Shown here: positions 41,896 to 51,104 of the stretch, piece by piece | Layout of the letters: every line of letters starts with the position of its first letter | How positions within the stretch are numbered: the stretch's first letter is position 1 | Assembly (NCBI GenBank): GCA_964016985.1 | Contig: OZ024835.1 | Span: forward strand, 2,487,501 to 2,551,500 | Reading direction: 5' to 3' | Origin: Anodontia alba | Lineage: Eukaryota > Mollusca > Bivalvia > Lucinida > Lucinidae | Length of the DNA stretch: 64,000 nt | Position numbers and translations under genes: made by a program | Notes under the pieces: model-generated | Told to the model about the DNA's origin: nothing | Databases searched by the model: none | What the model saw: only the letters and a program-made list of their open reading frames with translations

Positions 41896-42284
41896 TTTGT
41901 GTGTATTGTTCGTCTTGGTTTACTGTCTCCTCCTCTTGGTGTCATTAGTAGGCTGTGTTCTGTGATTGTGACTCTTCTTGGTCATGTGACTCTTCTTGGT
42001 CATCTCCGATATTAATTTACGCCCCCTGAAGGCGTATCAATTCCCCATAATTATTTACTGTTTGGCACTAACAAATGTACGCACTCTGCCGAATGCTTTG
42101 GTTAAGTGGGCGAGTAACGACGAGAACTATGGCCGACGTTTCAATCGGGTAAATCTAGTTTGGTCTTCCAGTAACTGTTTCTGTCGACCGTTCCATGGCA
42201 GTTCATCAGACGCGGTTCTTTGATACTGTCGGTTATTGCAACCGTGCCATTGTGTCGTTTTATCGATTGTTCCTAAACTCTTCT

Positions 42285-42556
42285 CATTACGAAAACAGGC
42301 CTATTCAAATATATTGAAAATTTCACCAAAACTGAAAATTTTCAAATAAAACACTGATATTTTTCATATTTCTGCTCAAAACATAGACTGTGGGTACTCG
42401 TTAGAATCGCCTCGGCGAGGCGGTTCTAACGAGTACACACAATCTATGTTTTGAGCAAAAATAAGAAAAATAATGTATACCTCTGTAAACCCCAGCTTTA
42501 CTATATAAAAGTGGGGTTTAAGGGGGTCAAAATTATATAGGGGTGTTTTCGTGATG
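42285..42556 (+). mobile_element. Family A copy 18
   Basis: Starts CATTACGAAAACAGGCC. The left hairpin is shortened (CACCAAAACTGAAAATTTTC). Centre GCCTCGGCGAGGC. Ends GGGTGTTTTCGTGATG. Confidence 0.92.
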
Positions 42557-42769
42557 ATTTTCTGTGCCTCGGAAAAGTTGTGCTTCGTGATTGTGGCCTT
42601 TCCTGGGTTGCTTCATTTACATTTTATGACGTCAAAAAGATTTAAATATGCTAAAATTAAATGAAGAAGATATGTCAAAAAGACTTACACCATGGAAGCT
42701 GAGGGCGAGGGGTTGGTATCCTGTAAAGCTAGCTTAAGTCCCCAAGTAATTCAATACTCACAGTTCCAA

Positions 42770-43030
42770 GGCGGTATGTTCATTGTTGTACTTTTTGTTA
42801 ATTGTTATATAGGGTTTCGCTTTCTAATATTTTTCTTTTAAAGATTATGTAAGTTGATTATATGTTCAGTTCAGTTTGGGTAACAGAGTTCCCACCTTTT
42901 TGTGAAAGAGTTGCCAACTCTACTTGCCATCTGTTCATTTTGTGGCTGTTGTATTGTATTTGTCTGTCTTTCCTTTTGGGGTTGGAAGCTTAATGTAGAC
43001 CTGATTGTATCAGTTCCCGAGTTTTCTTAT
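42770..43030 (+). repeat. Paralogue of the 36945-37215 repeat
   Basis: GTTCCAAGGCGGTATGTTC, then the same ordered motifs (TTGGGTAACAGAGTTCCCAC, AGAGTTGCCAACTCTACTTG, ATTTTGTGGCTGTTG). Confidence 0.7.
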
Positions 43031-43513
43031 TTTACCTCAATCAAACATGCAAAACCTTAATAAATGACTTAAAATAGTATTCTGCCTTTGTGTTTACATA
43101 CTACATAACGTTTTCGCTGGACATAAATCAATTTTGCATGAAAGCCATCCCATTTTCTTTCAGAAAAAGACTTACTCGTACAGAACCTCATTAAAGATAC
43201 AGAATGGTGGCACCTTGTCAAAAGTTTTGAAATCTTAAAACATGATTAACTTTCTTACTTTCATCCGATTTTGATTAAATTTGCATCAAAATACATGGTT
43301 TGTCAAGATGTTCCATTGCACAGCAATTTTATGCAAACATTGCTTTCCCCTTTGTCAATATTTGTTATTCCATATCTAGTCCTTGTCAACATTGCGTTTT
43401 CTTTTTAAGATGACAACTTTTATTGGCATGTCAAAGCTACGGACACTATATTTGGAATTAAGGAGTTTTCTCATATTGTCACGAGTATTTGATAGTACAT
43501 TCCCCTTAAATTG

Positions 43514-43551
<38 letters not shown>

Positions 43552-43711
43552 ATTCTGATGCGCAGAACAATTATGTCTTTGCCGATAGAAATCAAATCAT
43601 GTCATAAATGAGATTCGAAAGAATCTACAAACTCATTGTAAAGCACTCTTGATTTTGAAATCGCTTACTAATTTAATCTGGTACACTTTATATGAAAATC
43701 ACATTTATTCA
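43031..43711. other. No gene; 37-base A run
   Basis: Poly-A at 43514..43550. The rest is unique AT-rich DNA. Confidence 0.4.
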
Positions 43712-43985
43712 CATGACGAAAACATGTAATTTTGACCCCCACCCCTCAAATCCACTTTTATATAGACAAAATTAGGTTTGCAGGGGTAAACATTATTTTT
43801 CTTATTTCTGCTATAAAACATAGATTGTAGGTACCCGTTAGAACCGCATCGATGAGGCGGTTCTAACAAGTACCCAGAATCTCTGTTTCAAGCAAATATA
43901 ACGAAAACGATCACATCTTTTCATCTGAAACTTTTCGTTTTTGCAGCCATAAAAATTGCCATTATATTGAATGATTTACGAATAA
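43712..43985 (-). mobile_element. Family A copy 19, old and diverged
   Basis: Starts CATGACGAAAACATGTAATT. Palindrome GTACCCGTTAGAACCGCATC / GATGAGGCGGTTCTAAC. The distal half is poorly preserved (CGTTTTTGCAGCC). Confidence 0.75.
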
Positions 43986-43994
43986 CAAATGTCC

Positions 43995-44270
43995 CATTAC
44001 AAAAACACGCCTATTCAAATATATATAAAATTTCATCTCCAAAAACTGAAAATTTTCAGATAAAAAACTCAGATATTTTTTATATATCTGCTCAAAACAT
44101 AGATTGTGGGTACTCGTTAGAACCGCCTCGCCGAGGCGGTTCTAACGAGTACCCACAATCTATGTTTTGAGCAGAAATAAGAAAAATAATGTATACCCTG
44201 TAAACCCCAGTTTTACTATATAAAAGTGGGGTAAAATGGGTCAAAATTATATAGGCATGTTTTCGTGATG
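43995..44270 (+). mobile_element. Family A copy 20
   Basis: Starts CATTACAAAAACACGCC, only ~10 bp after copy 19. The palindrome is perfect in both arms around GCCTCGCCGAGGC. GTGGGGTAAAATGGGTCAAA shows a small deletion in the second hairpin. Confidence 0.93.
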
Positions 44271-44369
44271 AAATCATTCTGGGTATCCACACTGTCTCGT
44301 CAGTGCTTTTTTTTGTTTCGTTGATTCATTGTACAATAACTGCTGATTCTGTATGCGGGCAGGGAATGC

Positions 44370-44655
44370 CATCACGAAAATATACCTATATAATTTTGAT
44401 CCCATTAAACTCCTTTTTTATATAGTAAAACTAGGGTTTACAGGGGTTATACATTATTTTTCTTATTTCTGTTCAAAAACAGATTGTGGGTACACGTTAG
44501 AACCGCCCAGCTGAAGCGGTTCTAACGAGTACCCACAATCTATCTTTTGAGCAGAAATTAGAAGAAAAAAAATGTTGTTGTTTTTTTGTCTGAAAACTTT
44601 TATTTTTTGGTGGTGAAATTTTTCAATATATTTTAATAGGCGTGTTTTCATAATG
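44370..44655 (-). mobile_element. Family A copy 21
   Basis: Starts CATCACGAAAATATACC. Centre GCCCAGCTGAAGC. TTTTTTTGTCTGAAAAC expansion. Third A copy within 945 bp. Confidence 0.9.
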
Positions 44656-44935
44656 TTTTCGCAGTCTGAACAGAGCCTTCGTTGTCCGCATATGAAAAAA
44701 GTGACCTTTCTGCGTGTTCTGCACAATGATTAAACCTAGGAAAAAAAAAAACTCGTGCAGAAGCATGGCACACCATGAGAAAAGGGTCTTCAGCCTGCGA
44801 GGCCACACAGCATAAGAAGGGCCTTTTCTGTACATCGATGTACCCTACAACATCTAACGATTCTGCAAACGGACAGTAAAGGCCTTGATCAGACTGCACA
44901 TTTGTGCAGTCTGATCTGGTTTATACTGTTCACAG
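44656..44935. mobile_element. E-family element, decayed
   Basis: TTCGCAGTCTGAACAGAGCC, CCTTCGTTGTCCGCATATG, then GGCCTTGATCAGACTGCACA and GTGCAGTCTGATCTGG. It contains a short A run. Confidence 0.6.
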
Positions 44936-45285
44936 GTGTCCCTATAATCATTTCCCCGTGGCGTGGCTCACATATATTTGTCTGGACGTCCTTTGCTTGT
45001 GACTTAATTGTTCAGTAACGATATTAGGTCCAGCAAATACTTCATCTAAAAACGTAAAACATGACGCGACTTTTCTCCCAACAATGCCTGTGGAATGTTA
45101 AATAATCGGCTGATTGACTTAACCGGAAGTTGTCTGATAGCAACGTATAGTAAACAATAATATAGAATATGCCCAGGAAGAACCACAATAATGGAAAACA
45201 ACACATACTGCCAAAACGTTCAAAGTGTTTAAAGGTTTCAAATTATCAAACGAGTCAGCGCATGACAAAACCAACAAAATGGCAT

Positions 45286-45480
45286 GTGCGCCAAGCGACG
45301 AATATGATCAGACTGGGCGGATGCTGAGATCAGCCTCAGCATCCGCCCAGTCTGATCATAGTCTTCGCTGTCCGCATGAAGAAAGTTTGGGTCATTAGCT
45401 ACCCATTGAACGCACAGCAAAGACTCAGACAGACTGGGCGTATACCCAGGCTGATCTGAGTCTTCGCTGGGCGCACAAAA
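45286..45480. mobile_element. E-type element with two GATCAG hairpins
   Basis: First palindrome: GACGAATATGATCAGACTGG, then GCGGATGCTGAGATC pairing with CTCAGCATCCGCCCAGTCTG and ATCATAGTCTTCGC. Second: CAGCAAAGACTCAGACAGAC and GGGCGTATACCC with CTGATCTGAGTCTTCGCTGG. An F repeat follows at once. Confidence 0.75.
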
Positions 45481-45848
45481 AAGGTAAGAGAAAAGTCCAG
45501 GGAGTGCACCAATCACAAGCCGCAGCCCTTCCCAGACACCAAGAGGAAGAGGAAACAGACAAAACCAAAACAAGCGAAAATCGAACAAACATACGGAAAG
45601 CACTAAGATTAGATCTCTCTTCCCCAAGCGAGGTAATCGCAATACTGAAAGGACTGAAAAAACACAAGAACAAAATAACACAAGGCAAGACTTAAAACAG
45701 ATCGCCTCGTAGAATGAACCACAAAGCAACAAAGAGTAAGACTAACACCGGGACCACCGCCTTAGAACGGTCAATAAACCATCGTGGAGTTTAAAGCACT
45801 TTTGCAGCCAGCCAACAACACCCTGGGTTCCGATGCTACTCTTAATAC
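45478..45848 (+). repeat. F-family repeat, full copy
   Basis: Starts AAAGGTAAGAGAAAAGTCCA, ends CCCTGGGTTCCGATGCTACT. Adjacent E hairpins plus this repeat create a 164-codon minus-strand frame (45238..45732) that is not a gene. Confidence 0.78.
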
Positions 45849-45987
45849 AGAAATATATAAACATTCGGTCTTATTGTAGGTTTTGTCGTGCGCTGGCTCA
45901 TCAATAACATTTCGATGGGAGTTTCAGTATTGATAGTATTTCTGTTTTGGTGTGATTTAATCTTAATACTACTGATCAATATCTATG

Positions 45988-46267
45988 CATCACGAAAACA
46001 TACCTATATAATTTTGACCCCCTCAAACCCCATTTTTATATAGTAAAACTGGGGTTTATAGGGGTATACATTATTTTTCTTATTTCTGCTCAAAATATAG
46101 ATTGTGGGTACTCGTTAGAACCGCCTCGACGAGGCGGTTCTAACGAGTACCCACAATCTATGTTTTGAGCAGAAATAAGAAAAATATCAAATTTTTTTTT
46201 AACTGAAAATCTTCATTTTTTGGTGGTAGAACTTTCAGTATATTTGAATAGGCTTGTTTTCGTAATG
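45988..46267 (-). mobile_element. Family A copy 22
   Basis: Full length. Centre GCCTCGACGAGGC with matched arms. CCCTCAAACCCCATTTTT in the second hairpin. Confidence 0.93.
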
Positions 46268-46629
46268 TTTTGATAATAGTTAGAGCAGACGTGCCTTAAA
46301 TGTTAAGTTAAATCTTTTATTTTAAAGTATTTAAATTTAGATAAAGCATTCAAGGAGTTCATCGGGCACGACATTCATTTAAACTATGTCAAACAGTGCT
46401 TGTTGTCAGATAAAACTAGGAAAAATGGACTTAAAAAATTTTTAAAGGTTTTAAAATCGGACAATCTATTATATCATCTAAATTATTTAAAATTCTCAAT
46501 TACAAGTTTCTCAGGAGAAATAATTGGGTAAATAAACGTCAAAAAGATTGCCTTTGGAAACAAAGAACACATTACAGATTAGAAAAAAAGAGTCTCGGTT
46601 TTATTGAGACTCTTCATAAGCAGTAACAT
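46268..46629. other. AT-rich stretch with a 75-codon open run and a hairpin
   Basis: The plus strand is open from about 46308 to 46532 without an ATG start. It includes DKAFKEFIGHDIHLNYV and ends FSGEIIG then stop. No family recognised; it could be a coding relic. At 46589..46615 AAGAGTCTC and GAGACTCTT form a perfect 9-bp stem with a 9-base loop GGTTTTATT. Confidence 0.3.
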
Positions 46630-46733
46630 AGCTAGCATTCTACGTAAATCTACATCGGGCCGTCATCGGCCCGTCAGCTACCCTGACGGGCCGATGACGG
46701 CCCGATATAGATTTACGTAGAATGCTGACTGGG
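46630..46733. mobile_element. I-family perfect palindrome, copy 2
   Basis: TAGCATTCTACGTAAATCTA opposes TAGATTTACGTAGAATGCT. The loop between GTCA and TGAC is GCTACCC, the exact reverse complement of the loop in copy 1 at 32063. The single arm polymorphism CTATATCGG is on the opposite side from copy 1. The element is therefore inserted the other way round. Confidence 0.9.
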
Positions 46734-46950
46734 AATGAAGTTTGCTTCACTTCGTACGCCCTCTAGCGTATACATTAACAGAACTCCATTTTCAAACCAC
46801 TTGCTTCTGTTTTTATAGTAAAATATATTGATTGTTGTCAGATACAAATGGGAAAAATGATGTTATGCAGATTGTTTAACTTTTTAATCTTCTATTTGAA
46901 AATATTGTTGAACATGCACAAGAAGTGTCACAATCACAGAACATAGACAA

Positions 46951-47076
46951 CATTACGAAAACATTCCTATTCAAATATACTGAAAATTTTATCACCAAAA
47001 GATGAAAATTTTCAGATAAAAAAATTCTGATATTTTTCATATTTCTGCTCAAAATATAGATTGTGGGTACTCGTTA
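46951..47076 (+). mobile_element. Family A copy 23, half element broken in the palindrome
   Basis: Complete left half from CATTACGAAAACATTCC to ATTGTGGGTACTCGTTA. It then switches to AATCAAACAAAAGTAAAAAT, an F/M-type flank. The break lies inside the palindrome core. Confidence 0.9.
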
Positions 47077-47280
47077 AATCAAACAAAAGTAAAAATAAAA
47101 ATAAAAAACAATCAACCATAAGTTCGCACAAAGAACAAACAACCGCGACCTTAGAACGCTCAGCAGTAATCAAAGCACTGACGGCACTGATGGTTCGATT
47201 GACTCTGAGTATAGGCTGTGAAAATGGTCCTGATCGGGGACTTAAAACTTTCATTTAACCCTAAATTTTCTGTAATTCAT

Positions 47281-47347
47281 GCAAAATGTGCAGATCCTGA
47301 TCAGACGCCGCAGAACGCGGCGCCTTATCAGGGTCCGCACTATTTGC
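47281..47347. repeat. D-family hairpin inside M2
   Basis: GCAAAATGTGCAGATCCTG opposes AGGGTCCGCACTATTTGC. Inner CAGACGCCGC / GCGGCGCCTTA. More diverged than its M1 counterpart. Confidence 0.85.
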
Positions 47348-47404
47348 CAATATCCCAAATGTCCCAGTCCAGGTTTTACAGATAACTCTCTTTACAATGC
47401 ACTC

Positions 47405-47441
47405 TGACGTCACAGCGACAAGAATAGCGCGGCTATAAATA
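47405..47441 (+). promoter_or_regulatory. CRE plus TATA-like promoter motif pair in M2
   Basis: TGACGTCA (47405..47412) is a perfect CRE palindrome. CTATAAATA follows at 47433..47441. M1 keeps the CRE (25545..25552) but has CTAAAAATA. The element insertion point lies ~15 bp past the TATA-like motif. Promoter activity is only inferred. Confidence 0.4.
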
Positions 47442-47532
47442 ACCGTTACCTGGGTTTCGTCTAAAGCCCATCATGACACATCATTCCGCTTTCGACCTTC
47501 GAAGTGTGAGCATCGCTAAATAACGAATAACC

Positions 47533-48390
47533 ATGTCCGATTCAGTTATGCCTAGTGTACTCCTCAGGGCTCTGAGCGAGTACAATTTTGTCGGCTCCCC
47601 ACTCTGGAGGATGTCCGACGGAAAGGATTTAGTTCGGGTTGAACTAACCTTTCACAAGTATCTACCAACGCCTAGAATCTACAAGAAGGGGGCTGAAAGC
47701 AGGAGGCAGCCTGCACCCCCTGCTGGCGAGTGGCCTTGCCAGCCCGCTCCTGCTAGAAGACCGCCACGCCGAGAACCGACGCAGATGGAGAGGGAGACGC
47801 TACCACCACCACCACACACTACAGTACAGACGCTGCATCAGATCACCAGACCACGCTACAAGAATACAGCTACCATCACCGCATCGCCAACTATCACCAG
47901 ACCAACACCAGCACCAGCGTTTCCCGTGACACCGCCTCCGAAGAAAGCCAGGAAAGAGTCTCCAGCACCAGACCGCCCGATCCAGCACTGCTCGTACCAC
48001 TACGAGGACGAGTACCCCATCCACGAGAAATACGACCTACAGGACGCTCTAAGTAACAAGCTACATGGACTTGACGTCGCGATAATCAAGGCTCAGAGAA
48101 TCCCTGAAGAAGATGAGAAGATGAACATAGATCTACCAGCATACTTCCTACACAGAACATGGAAGAAAGATTGGCTGTTCATCAAGGGACCGACGTCAAA
48201 GTACCACCACGAAGAGTTCTACACCAAGATAGAAGAACTAGCCAAATCAGGAAAGCCACAGACGAACATCATATCCTGGTTTGGCTTCCTAGAGCGTTCC
48301 TGCGGCGACCCAAGGGGGAGGATCATGGGTGAGGACACCCTATTTTCTTCATTAACATGGGTGAGGACACCCTATCAGCGCTCTGGGTGA
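47533..48390 (+). CDS. 285-aa proline-rich protein of a retroposed element, function unknown
   Basis: ATG start in context AACCATGTC, 65 bp inside the element. Residues 1-50 form a compact non-repetitive start (SVLLRALSEYNFVG, LVRVELTFHKYLP). Residues 55-150 are rich in Pro, Arg and Thr (PPRREP, LPPPPH, PTPAPAFPVTPPP) and contain a basic cluster KKARK that could be a nuclear localisation signal. Residues 150-265 are charged and aromatic (HYEDEYPIHEKYDLQDALSN, AYFLHRTWKKDWLFIKGP, YTKIEELAKSG). The last ~20 codons are translated from the GGGTGAGGACACCC repeat array and the stop falls in its third unit, so the natural C-terminus may differ. No RT, endonuclease, zinc knuckle or transposase motif is seen. 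I infer an ORF1-like nucleic-acid-binding role from context only. Confidence 0.6.
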   Translation: MSDSVMPSVLLRALSEYNFVGSPLWRMSDGKDLVRVELTFHKYLPTPRIYKKGAESRRQPAPPAGEWPCQPAPARRPPRREPTQMERETLPPPPHTTVQTLHQITRPRYKNTATITASPTITRPTPAPAFPVTPPPKKARKESPAPDRPIQHCSYHYEDEYPIHEKYDLQDALSNKLHGLDVAIIKAQRIPEEDEKMNIDLPAYFLHRTWKKDWLFIKGPTSKYHHEEFYTKIEELAKSGKPQTNIISWFGFLERSCGDPRGRIMGEDTLFSSLTWVRTPYQRSG

Positions 48391-48424
48391 GGACACCCTC
48401 TCGGCAGCCTAGGTGAGGACACCC
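48327..48424 (+). repeat. Array of four GGGTGAGGACACCC mini-hairpins
   Basis: GGGTGAGGACACCC at 48327..48340, 48359..48372 and 48385..48398, and AGGTGAGGACACCC at 48411..48424. Each can fold as GGGTG / CACCC with an AGGA loop. Spacing start to start is 32, 26 and 26 bp. The array overlaps the ORF end and the start of the 3' region. Confidence 0.9.
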
Positions 48425-48480
48425 CTCCGGCGACTCCCTTCCTCGGCTAGTGACTGAAACCTTAGCACGACTCGAGCTGA

Positions 48481-48778
48481 GTACCTAATGCACCATGCAG
48501 TCGGAATTGACACGCATTAGGTACGAGATTAAAAGCTCAAACTTTTTCGACCGATCGTCAAAATTCTGCAACTTCCAGGCTGGACTACTACTCTCGCACG
48601 AGGTCTGGACACGCACGATGTCTGGATGTGCACGCACCCCGTGTCTGGGCGAAGTGACCTAGTTATGAATTATAACTAGGCACCGTTTCAAGCCAACCCA
48701 GTAGTCCAGTAAAACTAACCCAGATTTATCTGGCGCTGCCTCTATGTGACTCAGTTGCCTGGCAGCGTTAAAAATCTG
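48481..48778 (+). other. Structured 3' region of the retroposon
   Basis: Five stems in order. GTACCTAATGC / GCATTAGGTAC (48481..48491 with 48514..48524). CTGGACTACT / AGTAGTCCAG (48580..48589 with 48700..48709), enclosing CCTAGTTAT / ATAACTAGG (48658..48666 with 48672..48680). Then CAGATTT / AAATCTG (48721..48727 with 48772..48778), enclosing CGCTGCC / GGCAGCG (48734..48740 with 48761..48767). A terminal stem just before the TCTGAAA tail is where LINE 3' recognition hairpins lie. Confidence 0.75.
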
Positions 48779-48890
48779 AAATCTGAAACTGAACTTCGTC
48801 TAAAGCGCGGTTCGATTACATTGGTCAATGATAGTCACATGGACAACTCCTGGCACAATTGTAAACAATCGACCTAAATACCCAAGGTTG

Positions 48891-49587
48891 TGAAAATCGA
48901 TTTTACTTGCACCAAATCTTCATTCTTTGTTCAGATGATATACTTATAAAATAAACAGCTCGCACAGAAGCGAACAAAGCACAGCGCAGAAAGAAACAGA
49001 AAACAAAGTGGGCAGGTGACCGCAATACTGACATCAGGACAAACAAAAACGTACAGTGGATGACCACAATGATTGAATACAAACAGGACTTAAAATGCAT
49101 AGTAACAAAGCCTTACAAAGAACGCTCAAAATAGATTTGAATTTATGACTTGGATAAGTTTCCACTTGGTTTTCTAAATTAGGAAGAGCAATTATTTGAC
49201 TTTATCACTTGCTAATATTAATGTCAATCATAATAAACTTGGTTTACTTTGTTCATATAAATTTCATTAATTCAACTTACATCGTAGAATGTTACACTGT
49301 GAGTAAGTAAACAAAATGCAAGAATAATAACAAATGCATGAAAAAAAACAAAAAAAAAACAAAAAAAAAAACAACAACAAAAAACAAAAAAAAACAAAAA
49401 AAAAAAAAAAAAAATGCTTATTATGTAGGAAGTTACTGAGGCTGGCTATTCAGAGCTGAAAAGATAATCCATTATCAGTCCTGCCATTGTGATCGATAAT
49501 CGACTAGTAATCGCTGAAGATTTGGTCATAATTTTACCTATCTGAGCATGACCCTTCCATTTCTTATACTTTATTGTACAGGCCTGA
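48891..49587. other. No gene; A-rich tract
   Basis: 49339..49414 is A-rich with CAAAAA interruptions, ending in about 26 A. The rest is unique AT-rich DNA. Confidence 0.4.
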
Positions 49588-49653
49588 GCAAACAGTGTAA
49601 ACCCAGATGAGACGCCGCAAACGCGGCGTCTCATCAGGGTCTACACTGTTTGC
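49588..49653. repeat. D-family hairpin
   Basis: GCAAACAGTGTAAACCCAG opposes AGGGTCTACACTGTTTGC. GATGAGACGCCGC / GCGGCGTCTCATC is perfect. Its 3' flank matches the copy at 14616. Confidence 0.92.
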
Positions 49654-49994
49654 CACTCATCCAGCTATTTTCGACACTTTGTTATGGGTCAGTAAATTGG
49701 ACTTGTTCAAATTTTAGATAAAGTATGGTAAGGAGTTAAGGTGTCTGAATACTAAGGGTGAATACGATAAAGAAAACAAACACAGAAATCAAATGATCGC
49801 TTATTAGCAAGACTGTCATTTTTGTGGAATTTATCGATCAATTAATCGATTATCTGATTAATTGTGCCAGAAGTTACCTACTAAATAAACTGACGTCAAT
49901 TCAGAACAGACTGGATTATTTAAACAAATTCTTAAAGGAATGACCTTTGAGAACAATTATTGCACTCACAAAACTGAAAACCAGCAACATTGCA

Positions 49995-50430
49995 AGTATA
50001 GCAAGCTAGCTAGTTTCGGCTAAATAGGACTCACCAGTGACCCTCAAATATTTCTTTTCCAAAACCCGCATCACGAAATATAGAAAATTTCACCTCCAAA
50101 AACTGAAAATTTTCAGATAAAAAAAAACTCTGATATTTTTCATATTTCTGCTCAATAGATTGTGGGTACTTGTTAGAACCGCCTCGGCGAGGCGGTTCTA
50201 ACGAGTACCCACATTCGATGTTTTCGAGCAAAAATTAGAAAAATAATGTATACCCTTGTAAACCCCAGTTTTACTATATATAAGTGGGGTTTAAGGGGGT
50301 CAAAATTATACAGGCACGTTTTCGTGATGCGGAATGGACTTACTGATAAGAAAGAATAAGAAAATATAAACTACACTATAGTGAAGACGTTTTACGGCCG
50401 CCACATGGCACTAACACTATCTATAGTGAA
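49995..50430 (+). repeat. K-family repeat interrupted by family A copy 24
   Basis: CTAGCTAGTTTCGGCTAAAT and CAGTGACCCTCAAATATT precede the insert. AATATAAACTACACTATAGT, GAAGACGTTTTACGGCC and CACATGGCACTAACAC follow it. Confidence 0.7.
50069..50329 (+). mobile_element. Family A copy 24, with deletion near the left end
   Basis: The left TIR is shortened to CATCACGAAATATAGAAAAT: the CACGCCTATTCAA part is missing and the first 7 bases are the C variant. TTCTGCTCAATAGATTG lacks AAAACA. The right end is normal. Flanks read CCCG before and CGGA after. Confidence 0.9.
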
Positions 50431-51104
50431 GATGAATAGGTTTTAAAAGGAATAACTCTTAATGCTGTGCCAACGAAGTGATCTTTGCTGTATTCTGTAC
50501 CACTGAGACAAGAAACATTGATTCGTATTTTTTTTCTTTCAACCTTATCTTTGACTGGTCTGTTCTTGCTACTTAATGCTCTGTTTGACACTATATTATC
50601 GTCATTATATCATCCTAAAGCACCTTTGAATCCGACCGAGTATCATTCTTTTCCTGTCTCTACCTTTAATCATTAAGTAATTCCAGGCAATTCAAACGCC
50701 AGTAATAGTCTTCGAGTATTCAGTGCAACATTTTACTGAACAATTCTTACTGAAAACGGCGCTTGAATTGCCATTTAAACAAGCTGAAAAGATTGCACTA
50801 TCTGAACGGAACACTGATATCATTTTCAAAGAAAAAACGTTTGAATTTTTGAAATATCAAATTTCGCAAATGCAAAAGCTACTCACATTTTCAGCAAAAG
50901 TATTAGTGTATATGCCATATTTAATGATCAAAGTTTTAACGATACGTTAACTAATGACATCGTTAGTTTTGAACAACTGGGCCCAGGTTTGGACTTTTGT
51001 GTGAGTCATCTGCCGACTTGAAACTCAAAAGTACATGTCAAGATAACCAGGAAATGTCACATTCTCGAAATACAACCCTCTCGTGGCACCATAAGAAGGA
51101 CTGA
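50431..51104. other. No supported gene
   Basis: A 75-codon plus-strand frame at 50723..50950 (KTALELPFKQAEKIALSERN) has an alpha-helical look but no recognisable family. Left uncalled. Confidence 0.3.

Larger units (their letters stand above)
47468..48794 (+). mobile_element. ORF-bearing retroposon, 1.33 kb, with 12-bp target duplication
   Basis: TTCGTCTAAAGC occurs at 47456..47467 and 48795..48806, exactly flanking the insert. M1 shows the single-copy empty site. The insert is clearly GC-richer than its host. It has a 65-bp 5' leader, one ORF of 285 codons, a ~400-bp highly structured 3' region and a short tail of repeated TCTGAAA (AAAAATCTGAAATCTGAAAC). A microsatellite-like 3' tail and a 12-bp duplication fit LINE-type target-primed insertion. 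No reverse transcriptase is encoded, so it would move in trans, like an ORF1-only half-LINE. Confidence 0.75.
47110..48890 (+). repeat. M-family block (M2), split by the ORF-bearing insertion
   Basis: Outer parts (47167..47467 and 48795..48890) align with M1 at 25335..25720. Shared pieces are CAAAGCACTGA, a D hairpin, GTCCAGGTTTTACAGATAAC, TGACGTCA, CTATAAATAACCG and TTGGTCAATGATAGTCAC. Confidence 0.8.

Noticed and set aside
40734..41965. Series of leucine/valine-rich plus-strand frames resembling membrane proteins
   Set aside because: They are the pyrimidine-rich strand of F repeats. T-rich DNA gives Leu/Val/Phe codons by composition.
45238..45732. 164-codon minus-strand frame, one of the longest in the window
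   Set aside because: It is assembled from two E hairpins and an F repeat read backwards. Its parts recur in other repeats, and there is no domain.
48327..48424. CRISPR-like regular repeats
   Set aside because: Only four 14-bp units with short spacers inside an element in eukaryotic DNA. No cas context.
50723..50950. 75-codon helical-looking frame
   Set aside because: No homology that I recognise and no supporting signals. Left uncalled.
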